This document shows, one piece after another, positions 9,894 to 22,000 of a DNA stretch of 64,000 bases. The number at the start of each line of letters is the position of its first letter. Positions within the stretch are counted from its first letter, which is position 1. The DNA comes from Hsuehochloa calcarea (lineage: Eukaryota; Streptophyta; Magnoliopsida; Poales; Poaceae): assembly GCA_036346395.1 (NCBI GenBank), contig CM070615.1, positions 20,579,282 through 20,643,281 of the forward strand, read 5' to 3'. The notes beneath the pieces were generated by a model. The model was not told where the DNA came from. It ran no database searches and worked only from the letters and a program-made list of their open reading frames with translations. The translations under genes were made by a program, and so were the position numbers.

Positions 9894-11000
9894 TACAATT
9901 TGGGGGCCAAATTTGGAATTTTTGATTTATATGGGCTAATTTTGGAATTTTGTTGCGCAACGAGGCTACTACAGTCCAGAATTCGTTGGTCTGCGGTGGT
10001 GGAGTTCCCGGTAGGTTCTCCACCTCGAGGAGCATTAGTAAGTTATCTCTCTACCGGTGACTCTGACACAACGTATGGGTTTCCATCCATACGAATGACT
10101 CGTAGCTAATACATTATATTGGAAACGTCTCGCAGGATCTAGCCTTTCTAGCATATCTTAGGAAGTGTGCTTATTTCAAAGGCAAAAGAGGCGGTCTGGC
10201 GTATGGATACATTGGTACACCCTGCAGGGTATAAACTATTCGAATAGACTCGTCCTAGGTTATGGATACGCTTGGGATTGGACTTGCAGGAGTTAGACTT
10301 AATGTTTTAGAATTTTAACTTTAAAACTTGATCGGTTGGCATTAAGAATGGTCTCATGCTATTTTTGTGAGTCATGCTGCGGGGCAGGCAACTGTTGTTG
10401 TTTAGATGTTGTCTAATATTGTTTACTCACTGTTATTTAAACTATCAAAAATATTTACTCACTTGTCATTTCAATCTACTACTTGTACTTCAAATGAAAT
10501 GTTGCTTTATACTGAAAATTGCTTAGTGTAGTAGACTTCCTTTGATACATGAATGCATCTAAATATATTTTTTTGCTTGTGAGTCTTGCGAGTACAATTT
10601 TGTACTCAACTTAGTTGTTGCAAATTTCAGAGGATGCTAATCCCCAAGGGGTGTGAGACTGTCTACGAGGACGACGACTAGCTCGGTGGGCTTCCGGCCA
10701 GGTTACTTGTGGGTAAGGACAACCGATCGGCTTTCTTTTGTGCCATCTTATAGATTTTGGTATTCCGCTGCGTACTAGACTTTTATTATTTCTATTTGGT
10801 TGGTCGGTCGTATGTATGAAAACTGAAGTTGTGTGATGATTATATTGTATTCTTTTGAGACTACGGTATTGTAATATTATTGTATGGCTTTACTTTTGAT
10901 ATTGTTTTGTGAGGTGTATGTGCACTGCTCCTGGGAAGTACACAATACACCGAAAGCGGGATATTTGATTTGTAAGGCTAGAACCAATCGGATGATTAAG
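9890..11000. repeat. Diverged LTR-like sequence related to the solo-LTR family, opposite orientation
   Basis: The segment AAACTATTCGAATAG followed by CTCGTCCTAGGTTATGGATA at 10,220-10,265 is the reverse complement of a diagnostic block of the solo LTR at 41,640-41,690 (ATATCCGAGGACGCGGCTATTCGAATAG). Nearby ACACCCTGCAGGGTATAAAC and GACGACTAGCTCGGTGGGC also match reversed phrases in those elements. I cannot place its ends, and no target duplication is visible. The call rests on these short homologies. Confidence 0.4.
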
Positions 11001-11181
11001 TATTACAAGTTAAATACCCCTACTCCCCACAACCTACTTTGTCGCATCCAAACCAAATGGGAAAGATGATGGCAGGCTATAGGTTGGGACCCCTATCGCT
11101 TGCTCATGGGAAATGACGATGGATCCACCTTTTGTTCTCTACTTTCTGTATTGAACTCTGTGTTTGTTTTTGGCTTATCCA

Positions 11182-11255
11182 GCGTGTATTGTAAAACAAA
11201 TGATCGTACAGTCTATTTGCGTGTATTGTAAAACAAATGATCGTACAGTCTATTT
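11182..11255. repeat. Exact 37-bp tandem duplication
   Basis: Two adjacent identical copies of a 37-bp unit starting GCGTGTATTGTAAAACAAAT (11,182-11,218 and 11,219-11,255). Perfect identity suggests a recent slippage or repair event. It lies in AT-rich intergenic DNA downstream of the MOM1-like gene. Confidence 0.85.
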
Positions 11256-11990
11256 GTGTGATGTATGTGTATGATCCAACAATTTACTTATGTGCACTAT
11301 CTACTAATCCAAATAATAGTGTGATATACACAAGGTTCCAAACAATAAATCCATATTCCAGCAAAGGTAAACGGACACACTCAACACACCACACTTACAC
11401 CACCCATACACGCGTGCACATATCCCCTACACATACTAAGAATTTATCAAATGTACCTAAAACCTCACAGAGTGCGGGTAAATGTTTTCCCACTAAATGT
11501 ACATATGTTAGTACGTACACTCCTAAAATCGGTGAATACCAATGCTAAATCTAGAACTTAAACCTTAGTGGACTCGTGGTGTGAGCTATAAGAAGCCGAG
11601 CAACACAATATGAGTAGTGTGTATGTCTACCTTGTACTCTCTTAAAAAAGTAAGTAATATGGCATTTACGTTCCACAGCCCACGAGGCTGCAACAAACCA
11701 GTTCAGCACGTCAGTCAAGCAGGTAGTTTAACAGAATGGATTTCCCATGCCATGCACAGATGAATCTCTGGTTAGCAATTTACAGCAGCAACCGTTGGTA
11801 GGTTGATAGCATACAGGGCAGGGCTGGCATAGCACCGGCCATCCCTGCTAAAACACTACTCGCAGCAGCAACAGCATGGAACAAGCTATCGATCTAAGCC
11901 AAATCAATGGGTTAAAAGGCCATTCTAGTCAGGTGCCCCTACTCATTTCAAGGGGCCAACTCTAGTTGGGTGAATCTAGTCCCTGCTCTG

Positions 11991-13030
11991 CTACCCTGAT
12001 TCATCATCAGACAAGCACACCACATCTATATCGCCATCCGTACGACCCCCCGCGCCAGGGGGATCACTGCTCAACCCAAGACTTGCTGTGAGCCATGCAT
12101 CCAACGATGCTGATTCAGAATCTGACTGCTGCATGTCTGACATGGAAGGCCCAGCACAACTAGTTGCCAGTGGAGCATCCGATGAGGACGAGTATACGCA
12201 AGGCGCTGTATTCAAACCTGGCGATGCTGTTGCTTGTAGAGTTGGATTTGGAATTGATGACAAAGGCGGCGGTACCTGGTGAGTTGGATGTGAACTCGAT
12301 GGTAGCAAGGATGCTGGGAGAATTCGGTGTGAACTCGACGGCAACGAGGTTGCTGGGAGAACCGAATGTGAACTTGAGGTTGCTGGGAGAACCGAATGTG
12401 AACTTGACGGCAATGGGGATGAAGTTGCTGCGGGGACTGGATGTGAACCTGATGGGAAAGAATTTGCTGGCAGTACTGGGTGTGAGCTTGACATTGCTGA
12501 GCTTGCTTGGAGGAATGGGTGCAAGCTTGACGGTGATGAGTTCACTGGGGAAACTGCATGTGAACACGATGGTCTTACATTTACTGGGGCCACAGGAGCC
12601 AACTGTGTCTTTGCAGATGTGGCCTCCAGCCAAGTTGGAGGCTGCTGCTGATTTGCAGGGGCCATGGAATGTGCCCGTGGCAACCTGAACTGGAGATGAG
12701 GAGCAGGTGCACGTGCTAGTTCATTCTGAACTCCATAGCTTCCACGTGGTGGAGGCATGTGACTAAAAGGGGCTGATGTTGATCTGACAAGGTTGTCTGG
12801 TATTGAGGGGGGAGGTCGGACCACTTGTGAAGATGGCGATGATGAATGAGACACCTGCGACGATGATGGTGGTCGATCCACCTGTGATGGTTGGACACGA
12901 TGTCTCGGCACTGGTGGTCGACCAGCTGATGACGAGGCAATTGGCGATGCAATCGACCCAACCACTGAAGGCCTCATGGGTATTTGCTGAGAAGCCTGAG
13001 GTGTCCGACTTGGAGGGCTTTGGGCTCTTG
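11991..13030 (-). CDS. MOM1-like exon 20: Pro/Ser-rich tail ending in a SIM-like motif
   Basis: The last 346 residues are almost all Ser, Pro, Ala, His and Gln. They carry degenerate repeats of about 12-20 residues around PSSSHPVLPATS (residues spread over 12,230-12,600). The protein ends IDVVCLSDDESG. V-V-C-L followed by S-D-D-E fits the SUMO-interacting motif type (hydrophobic core plus acidic/Ser stretch). The repeats explain the long frames on the opposite strand, which I do not call. The stop lies at 11,991-11,993. No clear poly(A) signal was found downstream; the 3' untranslated region should run into 11,600-11,990. Confidence 0.8.
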
Positions 13031-16000
13031 CTGCAGCTCAAACAAAGAAACAAATATTAGTGAAAGATATAAAAAAAAATGAGAATCAATTGAATTCACA
13101 AGTCTGGATAGTTTTTGTTTCAGCACAACCCTATTCAAAGCCATGAATGTTTAGCATCTTGCCAAACATAACAACAAACTGGCCATTGGCGCTCAGAAAT
13201 CATACACACCACTGACTCATTATGCAACACGAGATAACAAAGCATATAGATAACCATACCAAATCATCCAAACAATGGAGAGTCAAAAACAAATACCATC
13301 TTGTAGAAGATCTACTGAATCTTTGAATGTAAATCTCACAAAGAAATTTGGCCCAGTGTGTTTCATATCTAACACTGATCATGTCAGAATAATAATTGGG
13401 AAGACATCAAATATGATTGTCTATATTCATTACCTTGATCAGCAGATATTGATATGAATTTGGCCCGAAAATCCTCAGCTAGTGATTGGTTGAGGGCAAC
13501 TTTCGCGTATAAATCATCAAGTGTCTTCCTTTGCTGAAGATGAGTGGAATCTTGCTCTTGAAGTAACAAATCATACTTTCGTTTTATCTTCTCTATTTCT
13601 TGGCTGCACTCCGTTCGAAGTTGTGATTGCTGTCCATACATAAAAGTGAAACCAATGAAAACATTATGAATCGGGAACTAGCATAAGCAGTTCACAATCA
13701 AGATGTACATGCAAAAAGAAACATGCAAACCTTCAGTTCATGGATTTTATTAAGCGAGTCAATGTGTAATTGTAATCTGTGCAACTCATTTTTCAGTGGT
13801 TCATCGCCTACTGGTGGATGATTAAACATCATTGATGCCACTGGAAAGAGTTGTGAAGACTGCACAGAACCAGGTGTGGCCTCTGGTTGATGACTTGGTT
13901 GACTCTGATCAGGGCGTGCGCTTTCAAGTGGAGTATTGGAAACTGGGTTTGATGGTTGCATTTCAGGTTGCAGAGCTTGTGCTACACCAGACAGACCTGC
14001 TTGTTCTGCTTCTCCTAGTGGAAGTCGTGCTGGCACTGCACGTGGTAGGGCAGACTGAATTAAAAGACTTGGCTGAGTTTCAACTTCCCTAGACGTTGGC
14101 AAGGCAGCCAAGGTTGACTGTTCTAAGTGAGGAGGATCTGCAAGAGTAGTGTTGTTATTGCCGGTGCTAACTTCCATTGCAGCATCACCTAAATGTTGGC
14201 ATGTGCCTCCCTGTAATGGTTGCAAACCAACAACACTCTCTCCCTCAACATGTTCAGTCCTTCTATGATCACCAATTGAAGACTCCTGATATCATAAAAG
14301 GTATTCTGGTATCATAAATGTATGCAGTAACAATGACAAAAAAAATACTAGTGCAATGATATGCAGAGCACAGGACTCCACGAAAGTATTGAATTACCAT
14401 CCATTAAAAATTGAACACAACGGACTTAAGCACTGACCCTCATGGAAAGATAAAGCGTACAAGGTGCATTAACTGGGATATCCACTATTTAAAGTACATT
14501 CAAGCAAATGGCTAGAGTAATGCTCGAAGGAGTGTTCCATATGAAAGGCAACATACTACATACAGTTCTCACTTTTGATCCCTAGCATGCTGTGCAGTCC
14601 ATGCTAGAAAGGGACTAACAGAGCAAGTAACTAGATTAGCCTACTAAACGTTTCTTTAGTCTGTTGCTATATCACAAAGAACAAGAACTTAATCGAGCAA
14701 TCTACAAACCATAAAACCAGCACAACTCATGAAAACTGAACTGAAGCTTCACTGTGCTGTAGTCTTATATATGCACAACATTGACTCTGAAATATGTTAC
14801 AGTTGACAGGTTGTACATAGATATGTTCCTATGCTAAAAATATGACACCGCTCAAAAAAAAAAAAAAGATAAAAGTAAGACACCTTGTTGTATGGAAATA
14901 AAAAGATTATACAAGCAAGCAATATCAGCATTTTGCGGGTATTTGAGAGAATAAACCATACCATACCTGACTAATTGAATTGTCAATTGCAGGACTAGAA
15001 CTTAAAGAATTTTGAACAGCCAGAGATTCCCCTCCTTGTGAGTCAATGCCATCAGAACTATTGCGGGTCCTGTTCTCTGACAAACCAACAACTTCTGACA
15101 CTGACCCTCCTTCGGTGTGGATATGAACTTCAGCAGGTCCATTTTTCGCTGCTTCTGCATTGATTACGTCAGATGGAATCACACTTCGAACCAATGTAAT
15201 TTCCATCACTGAAGTATCATCCAAAGATGAACAATTTGCCGAAGTAGCTGTATCAACATGGCAACAAACAACATTGTCCCTAAAGTGGATGAATTCCTCC
15301 ATAACAAAGTTTGAATCTGGTAAAGGAATGTGTTGATCAAAAGTACGATCTAATTGGCCAGATTTTGCTTCCTCACAGAATTTTTCCTTCAATTGCAACT
15401 CATTGGTCCACACAGCTGATTGCTGCACCTCCAGCTTCTTACGCTGGCACCTCATGTGTTCCAAAAATGCATATAGAAGCATAGTAAACCATTCAATTGT
15501 TAGCTTTATTTTCCCATCCCCGTCCTCTGGATCAATGTGAGTTCTATGAAGATGTTCCACAACTAATTTACATGTTTCTCTCAGTTTCACCACTTCCTTT
15601 TGCCTGTGCATGTCTAACATTGCGACCTCATTTGCTTGTTTATCATGGATATTCTTTTCTCTTAAGGAGAAAACCATATCAACTAAATTAATTCTTTTTG
15701 CCGTGATTCTGTTACGAAGTTCATCCTTCGATAAATGTTGTTCTCTATCATTTTCTGGAACAGATAGCAGTTCCTTCTCTCCTGAAGCCATCGTCTCGAT
15801 CCAAAACTCACGTGGAGCCTCTTGATGTAAACCATTCTCTAAATTACCATCAACAGATATTACCTGGTTCGGGATTGATTCATCATTTCTCAATTTAGTT
15901 GAGGTCTCCTGCTGGTAAGGTGATACGTTGTTTACTGAGGTAAATTGACACTGCTTGCTTGTTTCGCCTGCTCTACGTGAAAACTTCTTCTTTAGGATCC

Positions 16001-19000
16001 TTAGCTTCTCATAAACAAACTCAGCGAGCCCTTCATTGCATTCATAGTTCAAGTGTTTTACAGCAAGGGCCAGTGATTCTCTACGATTGACCTTATGCTT
16101 TAAGAGAGAAGCGGCACGCCAACACTGAAGTAAAGCATGAAAAGAACAAAAACACTTAGCAATGCAGATGTAGTAAAAAAATGATAGAAAGGATCCTTTT
16201 CTAACCAGAGCAATGTTGAATGCATGCAATATGCCCTTTGGCTCCTGAGTGACTTGGTGATTCTTCAAAATATACTCGAGGAATTCCTCACACAAGCATT
16301 TAACACTCTCCTGCAAAGTTTGTTATCATCCATCCAAGAATCCAATCAGCTCAGATAGCAAAATGACGACTACATTAAATCAAGTGTCTTCCCGAAATTG
16401 TATGCTTTCACTGAAATGGTATGGTAAAAGATGTTCTAATAAGTTGGCTGTGTCTTTGCTACACATACAGTATTGCCATTAAGCATGCTGCACTGTTTAG
16501 TTTAAACTCAGTTTATGTTTGCTGATGTAAGTTCCAAAACAACCAAACATTTTACTTCTCAGGATGTATTTGGTTCTTAATATCCATATTGATCTGACAC
16601 AGGATATGCTTTCAGTTTTCTTACAAACAATTGGTTGCAAATAAACGATCCTCCTCTGCGGAGTGTGCAAAAGATAGACCACTACTTTTGACCCAATGAA
16701 GATAGTAAACGCTTACACTCCTAAAAGATTCAACTTGATGCAACCAAAACAAAAACAAAAAAATCAGTTCAATGATGCTAAATTAGACACTATTTGGTAT
16801 AGCTCCTACTCCTAGCTTCTTGTTCGGATCTCGTGGAGCTGTGCCAAACACCTAGATTCTCAAAACAACCAGATTCTGCTTCTCACGGGGAGCTATCTCG
16901 AAAATGAACTAGCAACGAAAAACAGCCTTCCCGTGGATTCTCGTGGGGAGCTAACCTTCACCAAAGAAAAATACCTCTCAAAGTTGGATGAAATTACCCC
17001 CAAATGCCACTGAATTACCCCTCCAATCCCACCGCGCCCCCTCGGCCCCTGACTGTACCCCTTCAGTTTCCCCTTGCCTTCTCAATCCTTCTCGCTCCTG
17101 GGCGATCTCGCGGCGGCCCCGTGCGCGCCACCTTCGGTTCCTCTCCCTCCGCCGGTCTCCCCACTGGCCCCGCGCGCCCTCCGCATCTCACCTCGCCCTA
17201 CAGCGCCCTCCTCCTTTCGCATCCCCTCCTTCCCCGGCCGCAACCGCCATCGCCCCCCTCCCCTTGCACGCACTCTCACATCGCCCTCTTACGCCTCATT
17301 CTAGCCCCCCCTCCACTGGGTCCTCTTCCTCCCTGTAGACGTTTGGGCGGTGGGGACCTACGATAGATTGGGCCACAGAGGCCAGGAGTGGTGAGGATGG
17401 CTGGGGCTAGCAGCGGTGGGCTCCTGGGTGCCAAAGACATGCCGGGATAGGAAGGTGGCCTGGTTCGCAGATGACGGTGGCTCATGGCGGAGGACGGCTA
17501 GGCCTGGCCGGCTAGCCGTGGCCATGGCATGGCAGGCCAACGGCACCATGTTGGTTCTCCTGGGTGCCGGTGACACGCCGGGATGGGAAGGCGGCGCGGC
17601 TCATCGCGGAGGTTTTGCATTTCTATGTTGTGCTTTGAGCCAGCTGTAGTATGTTTGCCTAAGATTGTCGTAGATGCACTCGAATTTAGGCATTTGGATT
17701 TACATCTTCGGAGCTTCTTCTTTACCTAGTCATGAGAGTGAGGTGTTAAGGGCTAGCTGAGTGCGAGAGTGTGTTACCAAGGACACCTGGATTTGATCGG
17801 TATAGTGACATTACAGAAATAGTATTCTATAAATTAGTAGAGATAGGATGGTGTCAATTTCCTGCTTTTTATTTTCAATACGCTAATTAAGCATGGCTCA
17901 AAGCATCTGTGACCTATGAGAAAGAAGCTCAGGTATGCTTACTTCGATTGTCTTCTGGTGCTTGTGGAAGGAAAGAAATAACATGTATTTTCGACAGACA
18001 CAATGGTGTGGAATGCAGGTACTTTGGAGGAAGATGGCACTGATGGCTTAGAAATGGAGCGTACTCTGCCCGGGTACACAAGAGGAGCAGATGGATAGTC
18101 ATATCTATCAATTGAAGTCCAAAGCGAATGCAGCTCCGAGCCTGAAGTGGAAATGAATTGGATCAACACTGAGAAGTCCCTAGGACTGGAGCGCTGTGTG
18201 AAGATCGACAAGATGGTGACTGGAAGCAAAGTTGTGGACGGTGAAACAAAATGGAACTAAAATGTGCTTAAGTGGTGTTCTGTATGGTTTGAAAAGGTGA
18301 TAGGGGCGGTGCTGTCGTGGTCTATTCCTGTGTCTTTGCTCTGAGTTGGATCAGTTGGATTGTATGGATAAAAGCCGAGAAAACTGTAAACTCGTTTGGT
18401 TTCATTAATAAATGGAACCGGGGTGGTTAACACCCTCTGTTTCTAAAAAAAATGTGCAGCTATTAAACAAAAGGTGCATGTGTTCTAGTCAAGTGAAAAG
18501 TGTACTTATATAAAAACTAGAAGAAATTTCAACTTCACAAATGAGGAAGAAACATGGATTCTGTTGGCAAATTAATCTGAATGATTCAAGATTCTGAGTG
18601 ATACAAGATTCTGTTGTGGTTAGGTATTCAGAAAACATACTTGGCATGAAGTCCTGTTAATAGCCAAACAGAATGGCCTAATTTGTTGCTGTTTTTGGTT
18701 TTGCTTACTGTGTTCATCCAGAATGGCCTAATGTATTGCTGATTCAGTGATTCTGTAGTTTTAGCATTGTTAGTAATTGCTTCTGCTAGTAAGCTCATGT
18801 GTTTGTGCTCAAATTTCCCCCTATTTTGCTCATGTGTTCTGGAGGCTTTCGTTGCTTTGAAGTGGTGATGCCTGTATGTCCTGACTTCTGAGTTTGGGCC
18901 ATTACTGTTACACATTAGCAGAAGCATTTGAAGTTTGAGTAAGATCATTAGACTATTAGAGGATCTTTACAGATGGAATGCACACCTGCACAGCTAAAAA

Positions 19001-22000
19001 GAAAGAAGAAAATTAATAATATTGTAGTTAGTACCAGATGGTGTATAATGTTCAATTGACCTGGTTGAGAATTGTTTCTTGTCCACTATTTTCTAATGTC
19101 AAATGTACATATTGGACTATGAGGAGTAGTAGCATATGTTGTATGGTGTAGTGATCTCAATGAATAGGAGATTTTACTTTCTAGTGATCTTCGTAGCAAG
19201 CATTACAAGATACAATTAAAGTATTTGTACAAGGGGTAGCTTGGTCTATTTGCCTCTAATCCTCCCTCATATGTTTTTGGAACAAACCTATCAGCCAAAC
19301 GCTTTCAACAGACAGCTCTAGATTCTCAGATAAGTGGATTCTGAGAGAATTAGGAGCAGAATCTGAAAAATGAGAATCCAGAGCTCTACCAAACAGGGCC
19401 TTAGATCTGAAGTATGTGGAGAAAAAAAAACTCTTACTAATGACAGCGACATCAGCTGGGCATTGCCAACATGGAGATGCTAACCAGGATCATAACCTGA
19501 TACTAAAAGCAGAGTATGCTTAAGATAAAGAAAAACTAGCTAGTAGCAACTAGTAAACATTAATGAACTAGTATGCCTATAAGAGTAAATTCTCTCCTCT
19601 ACTTGTTGTGAACTTAATATTTTACTAAATTAATAAATTAAAAAGCGTAAAGAGCAATAAAATCAATGTGTTTAGCAGTACCGGCAGTTCCAACAATTTA
19701 TATAATTTCGACAGCTCTGGCTTCAGTTGGACGTGTAGACCTTTTTGTGTGCCCTGAAGGTTTTCTGCCCCTACATAATGGACTGTATCAGAACAATGCA
19801 GTATGCACATAATACACAACTGTTAAATACAGTTAAAGCTGTAATACCTAGTTCCTGCCATGTGTCAACTGACATTTGATGAGAACTGGATGGGGTGTTG
19901 TTTTCAGGCAACAAAGCATCCTTGTCTTTGCCAGGTAGAACCTTCAGAGATGAATCCATGATTTCACCAATTTTTCTACGTTTCATTCTGGCTTCATCAG
20001 TTTCTTCGGCAGGAAGTTTCACTTGTTCTTCCATGTTTTGTATCTTTCTACGGCTTCTTTGCGCTGGCTCAGGTACATGTTGCCAATGAGGAGACTTCCC
20101 ATCTAGCAAATTTAACCAGAAGGTCCAGAACTTTGGCAGATCACCATCAAGTGCAAAGATTCCCTCCCTCTCACCTACTACAACAATGTCTCTAGAATAA
20201 AAAGTTCCACTCAGATGAGCTTGCGATATGGTTGAATTGTTCATTTTAGTGTTAGCTTCAACCTTAGTGGATAATTTCATTAAGAACTCCAAAAATACAT
20301 TATCCATGAACAGTTTGTCACCATCAGAATCTTTACTTGAGTAGTTATGTTTTTTGAATTCCTCAAGTCTACTTAAGAGAAATGGTGCACCCCAACTGAG
20401 CAGAGAATGGCTCAGGATAGGAGTTATATTCTGGATGTTGCTATCAAGAATATGATCATGCTTTGCAAGTATAAGAGACTTTTCCTCAACTGTACAAGCT
20501 GAATACAAACGAAAAATGGGCACACGTTCAGATTGTGACTCTATGCTGATCCTCTGGAGGGCTCTCAAGTCATTCACTGGATTCCAGTCACTACCATATA
20601 TGATGATGGCATCAACAGATGATAATTTAATGCTTGGAACACATGCACGACTATCAATCAAGAAAATAAACCGCCCCTTAGTCTTGTCATTGAACATATT
20701 CATTGCTGTATGTTTCTTCAGCACTACCAAACCGCGTTCTACACGTTCATATGACTCAAAACCGAATCTTTGACGGACAAAATCGTCCAAAATGTCACCC
20801 ATAGGGTTGCCAGCCCCGCCACCAGACTGTCATATGAAAGAAAGTAACATCAGATTGGACTGACAAGCTTTGGAAAAATGATGAATTGAACATTCGAAAG
20901 AAGAGCACCATAGGCATACTTAATTATAACAATGATGAATCAAAGCATATCCAAACAATGAGCTAAATAAGAAATATAGACATGTACTTGAAAAGGAACA
21001 CATGCATGTTAGTAACTTTCTTTTTCATTGTAAAACACTAAACAAAACAATGTTACTCTAGCACCTCCATGTGGTAGAACTCTTATGTGCAGAACTGTAT
21101 TAAAGTGAAACATCTCCTAGGCCTTTTTATGCGGATCTTGAGTTTGTAACTGATGCAAGTCATCTACCTAAATGTTATTACCAACAATTTGACAAAATGT
21201 GCATACTAAAGTTTTGAATACCTTGGTCAATATATGCTTAAGGTAAGAAACTAAAAATACTAATGGTTGCCAAAGCAATAGGCTTAAGTAGTAATGTATC
21301 ACCCTTTAGGGTGCGTTTGGTTGGCTGAATTCTCCAAGGATTACCAGGAATCCTTTAGTAATCTTATGAGATTACCTTGTTTGGTAAAACATCAACAATC
21401 TAGACAAGGAATCTAAGATTACCTTGGGAAACATATTACCATCAATTCTAGGAATATGCTTCCCGTAGAAAAGGGCGTCTATCTTAGATTACCAAGGGAA
21501 AGGAATCTTTGCTATTGCGTTTTTTATCATATGCTTTTGATTCATCAAAGTCAAATTTTGAACTTTCCAAATTCAAAATCCAATGTATGGAATTTAAAAA
21601 TATATATCTTTTCATAATATGAATTTTGAGACCAAAATATCAAAATTTGATACCTAAATTTTGGAATCTTAAATTCAGACAATTTAATTTGAAAATTCAA
21701 AATTTCAAGGTTGGATTTCGAAAATCATTTTCTAAAAATTTGAATTCTGGATTTCAGATATTCAAATTCCGAGAATTTAAACTCCAGAACTCAAAATTTC
21801 AAATTTCAAAATCCAGAATTTGAACTTTTGAATAATAAAAAATGAATTTGTAATGTTGGAATTTTAAATTGTAAATTCAAAATTTATATGTGTTAACCTT
21901 CATGGTTTGAAATTTCAAATCCTGTAATTTAACTTTGTGGACTTGGTGGTTCGAGTTATGAAATATTTGAAATATGATAAAGACTAATATGTAGTTTCCT

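Larger units (their letters stand above)
16786..19400. mobile_element. 2.6-kb Harbinger/Tourist-like non-autonomous insertion in an intron
   Basis: Left end GACACTATTTGGTATAGCTC and right end (reverse complement) GGCCCTGTTTGGTAGAGCTC form imperfect terminal inverted repeats. TTA flanks both sides (16,783-16,785 and 19,401-19,403), the target site preferred by PIF/Harbinger elements. Sub-terminal blocks share AGATTCTG and TTCTCA. The middle holds a GC-rich island (16,988-17,640) and a LINE-like 3' end (17,880-18,460). No transposase is present. The alternative is two independent MITEs at the ends with other inserts between them. Confidence 0.55.

Noticed and set aside
12164..12688. 174-residue plus-strand frame opposite the last MOM1-like exon
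   Set aside because: Generated by codon repeats of the real exon on the other strand; no splice sites or domain.
16988..17649. Several Pro/Ser-rich frames in the intronic GC island
   Set aside because: Compositional frames on both strands with no shared domain; treated as cargo DNA of an insertion.
19440..19520. Possible extra MOM1-like exon on the minus strand (WLASPCWQCPADVAVI frame)
   Set aside because: Its length breaks phase between exons 15 and 16, while exon 15 at 19,770-19,682 joins exon 16 directly in frame.
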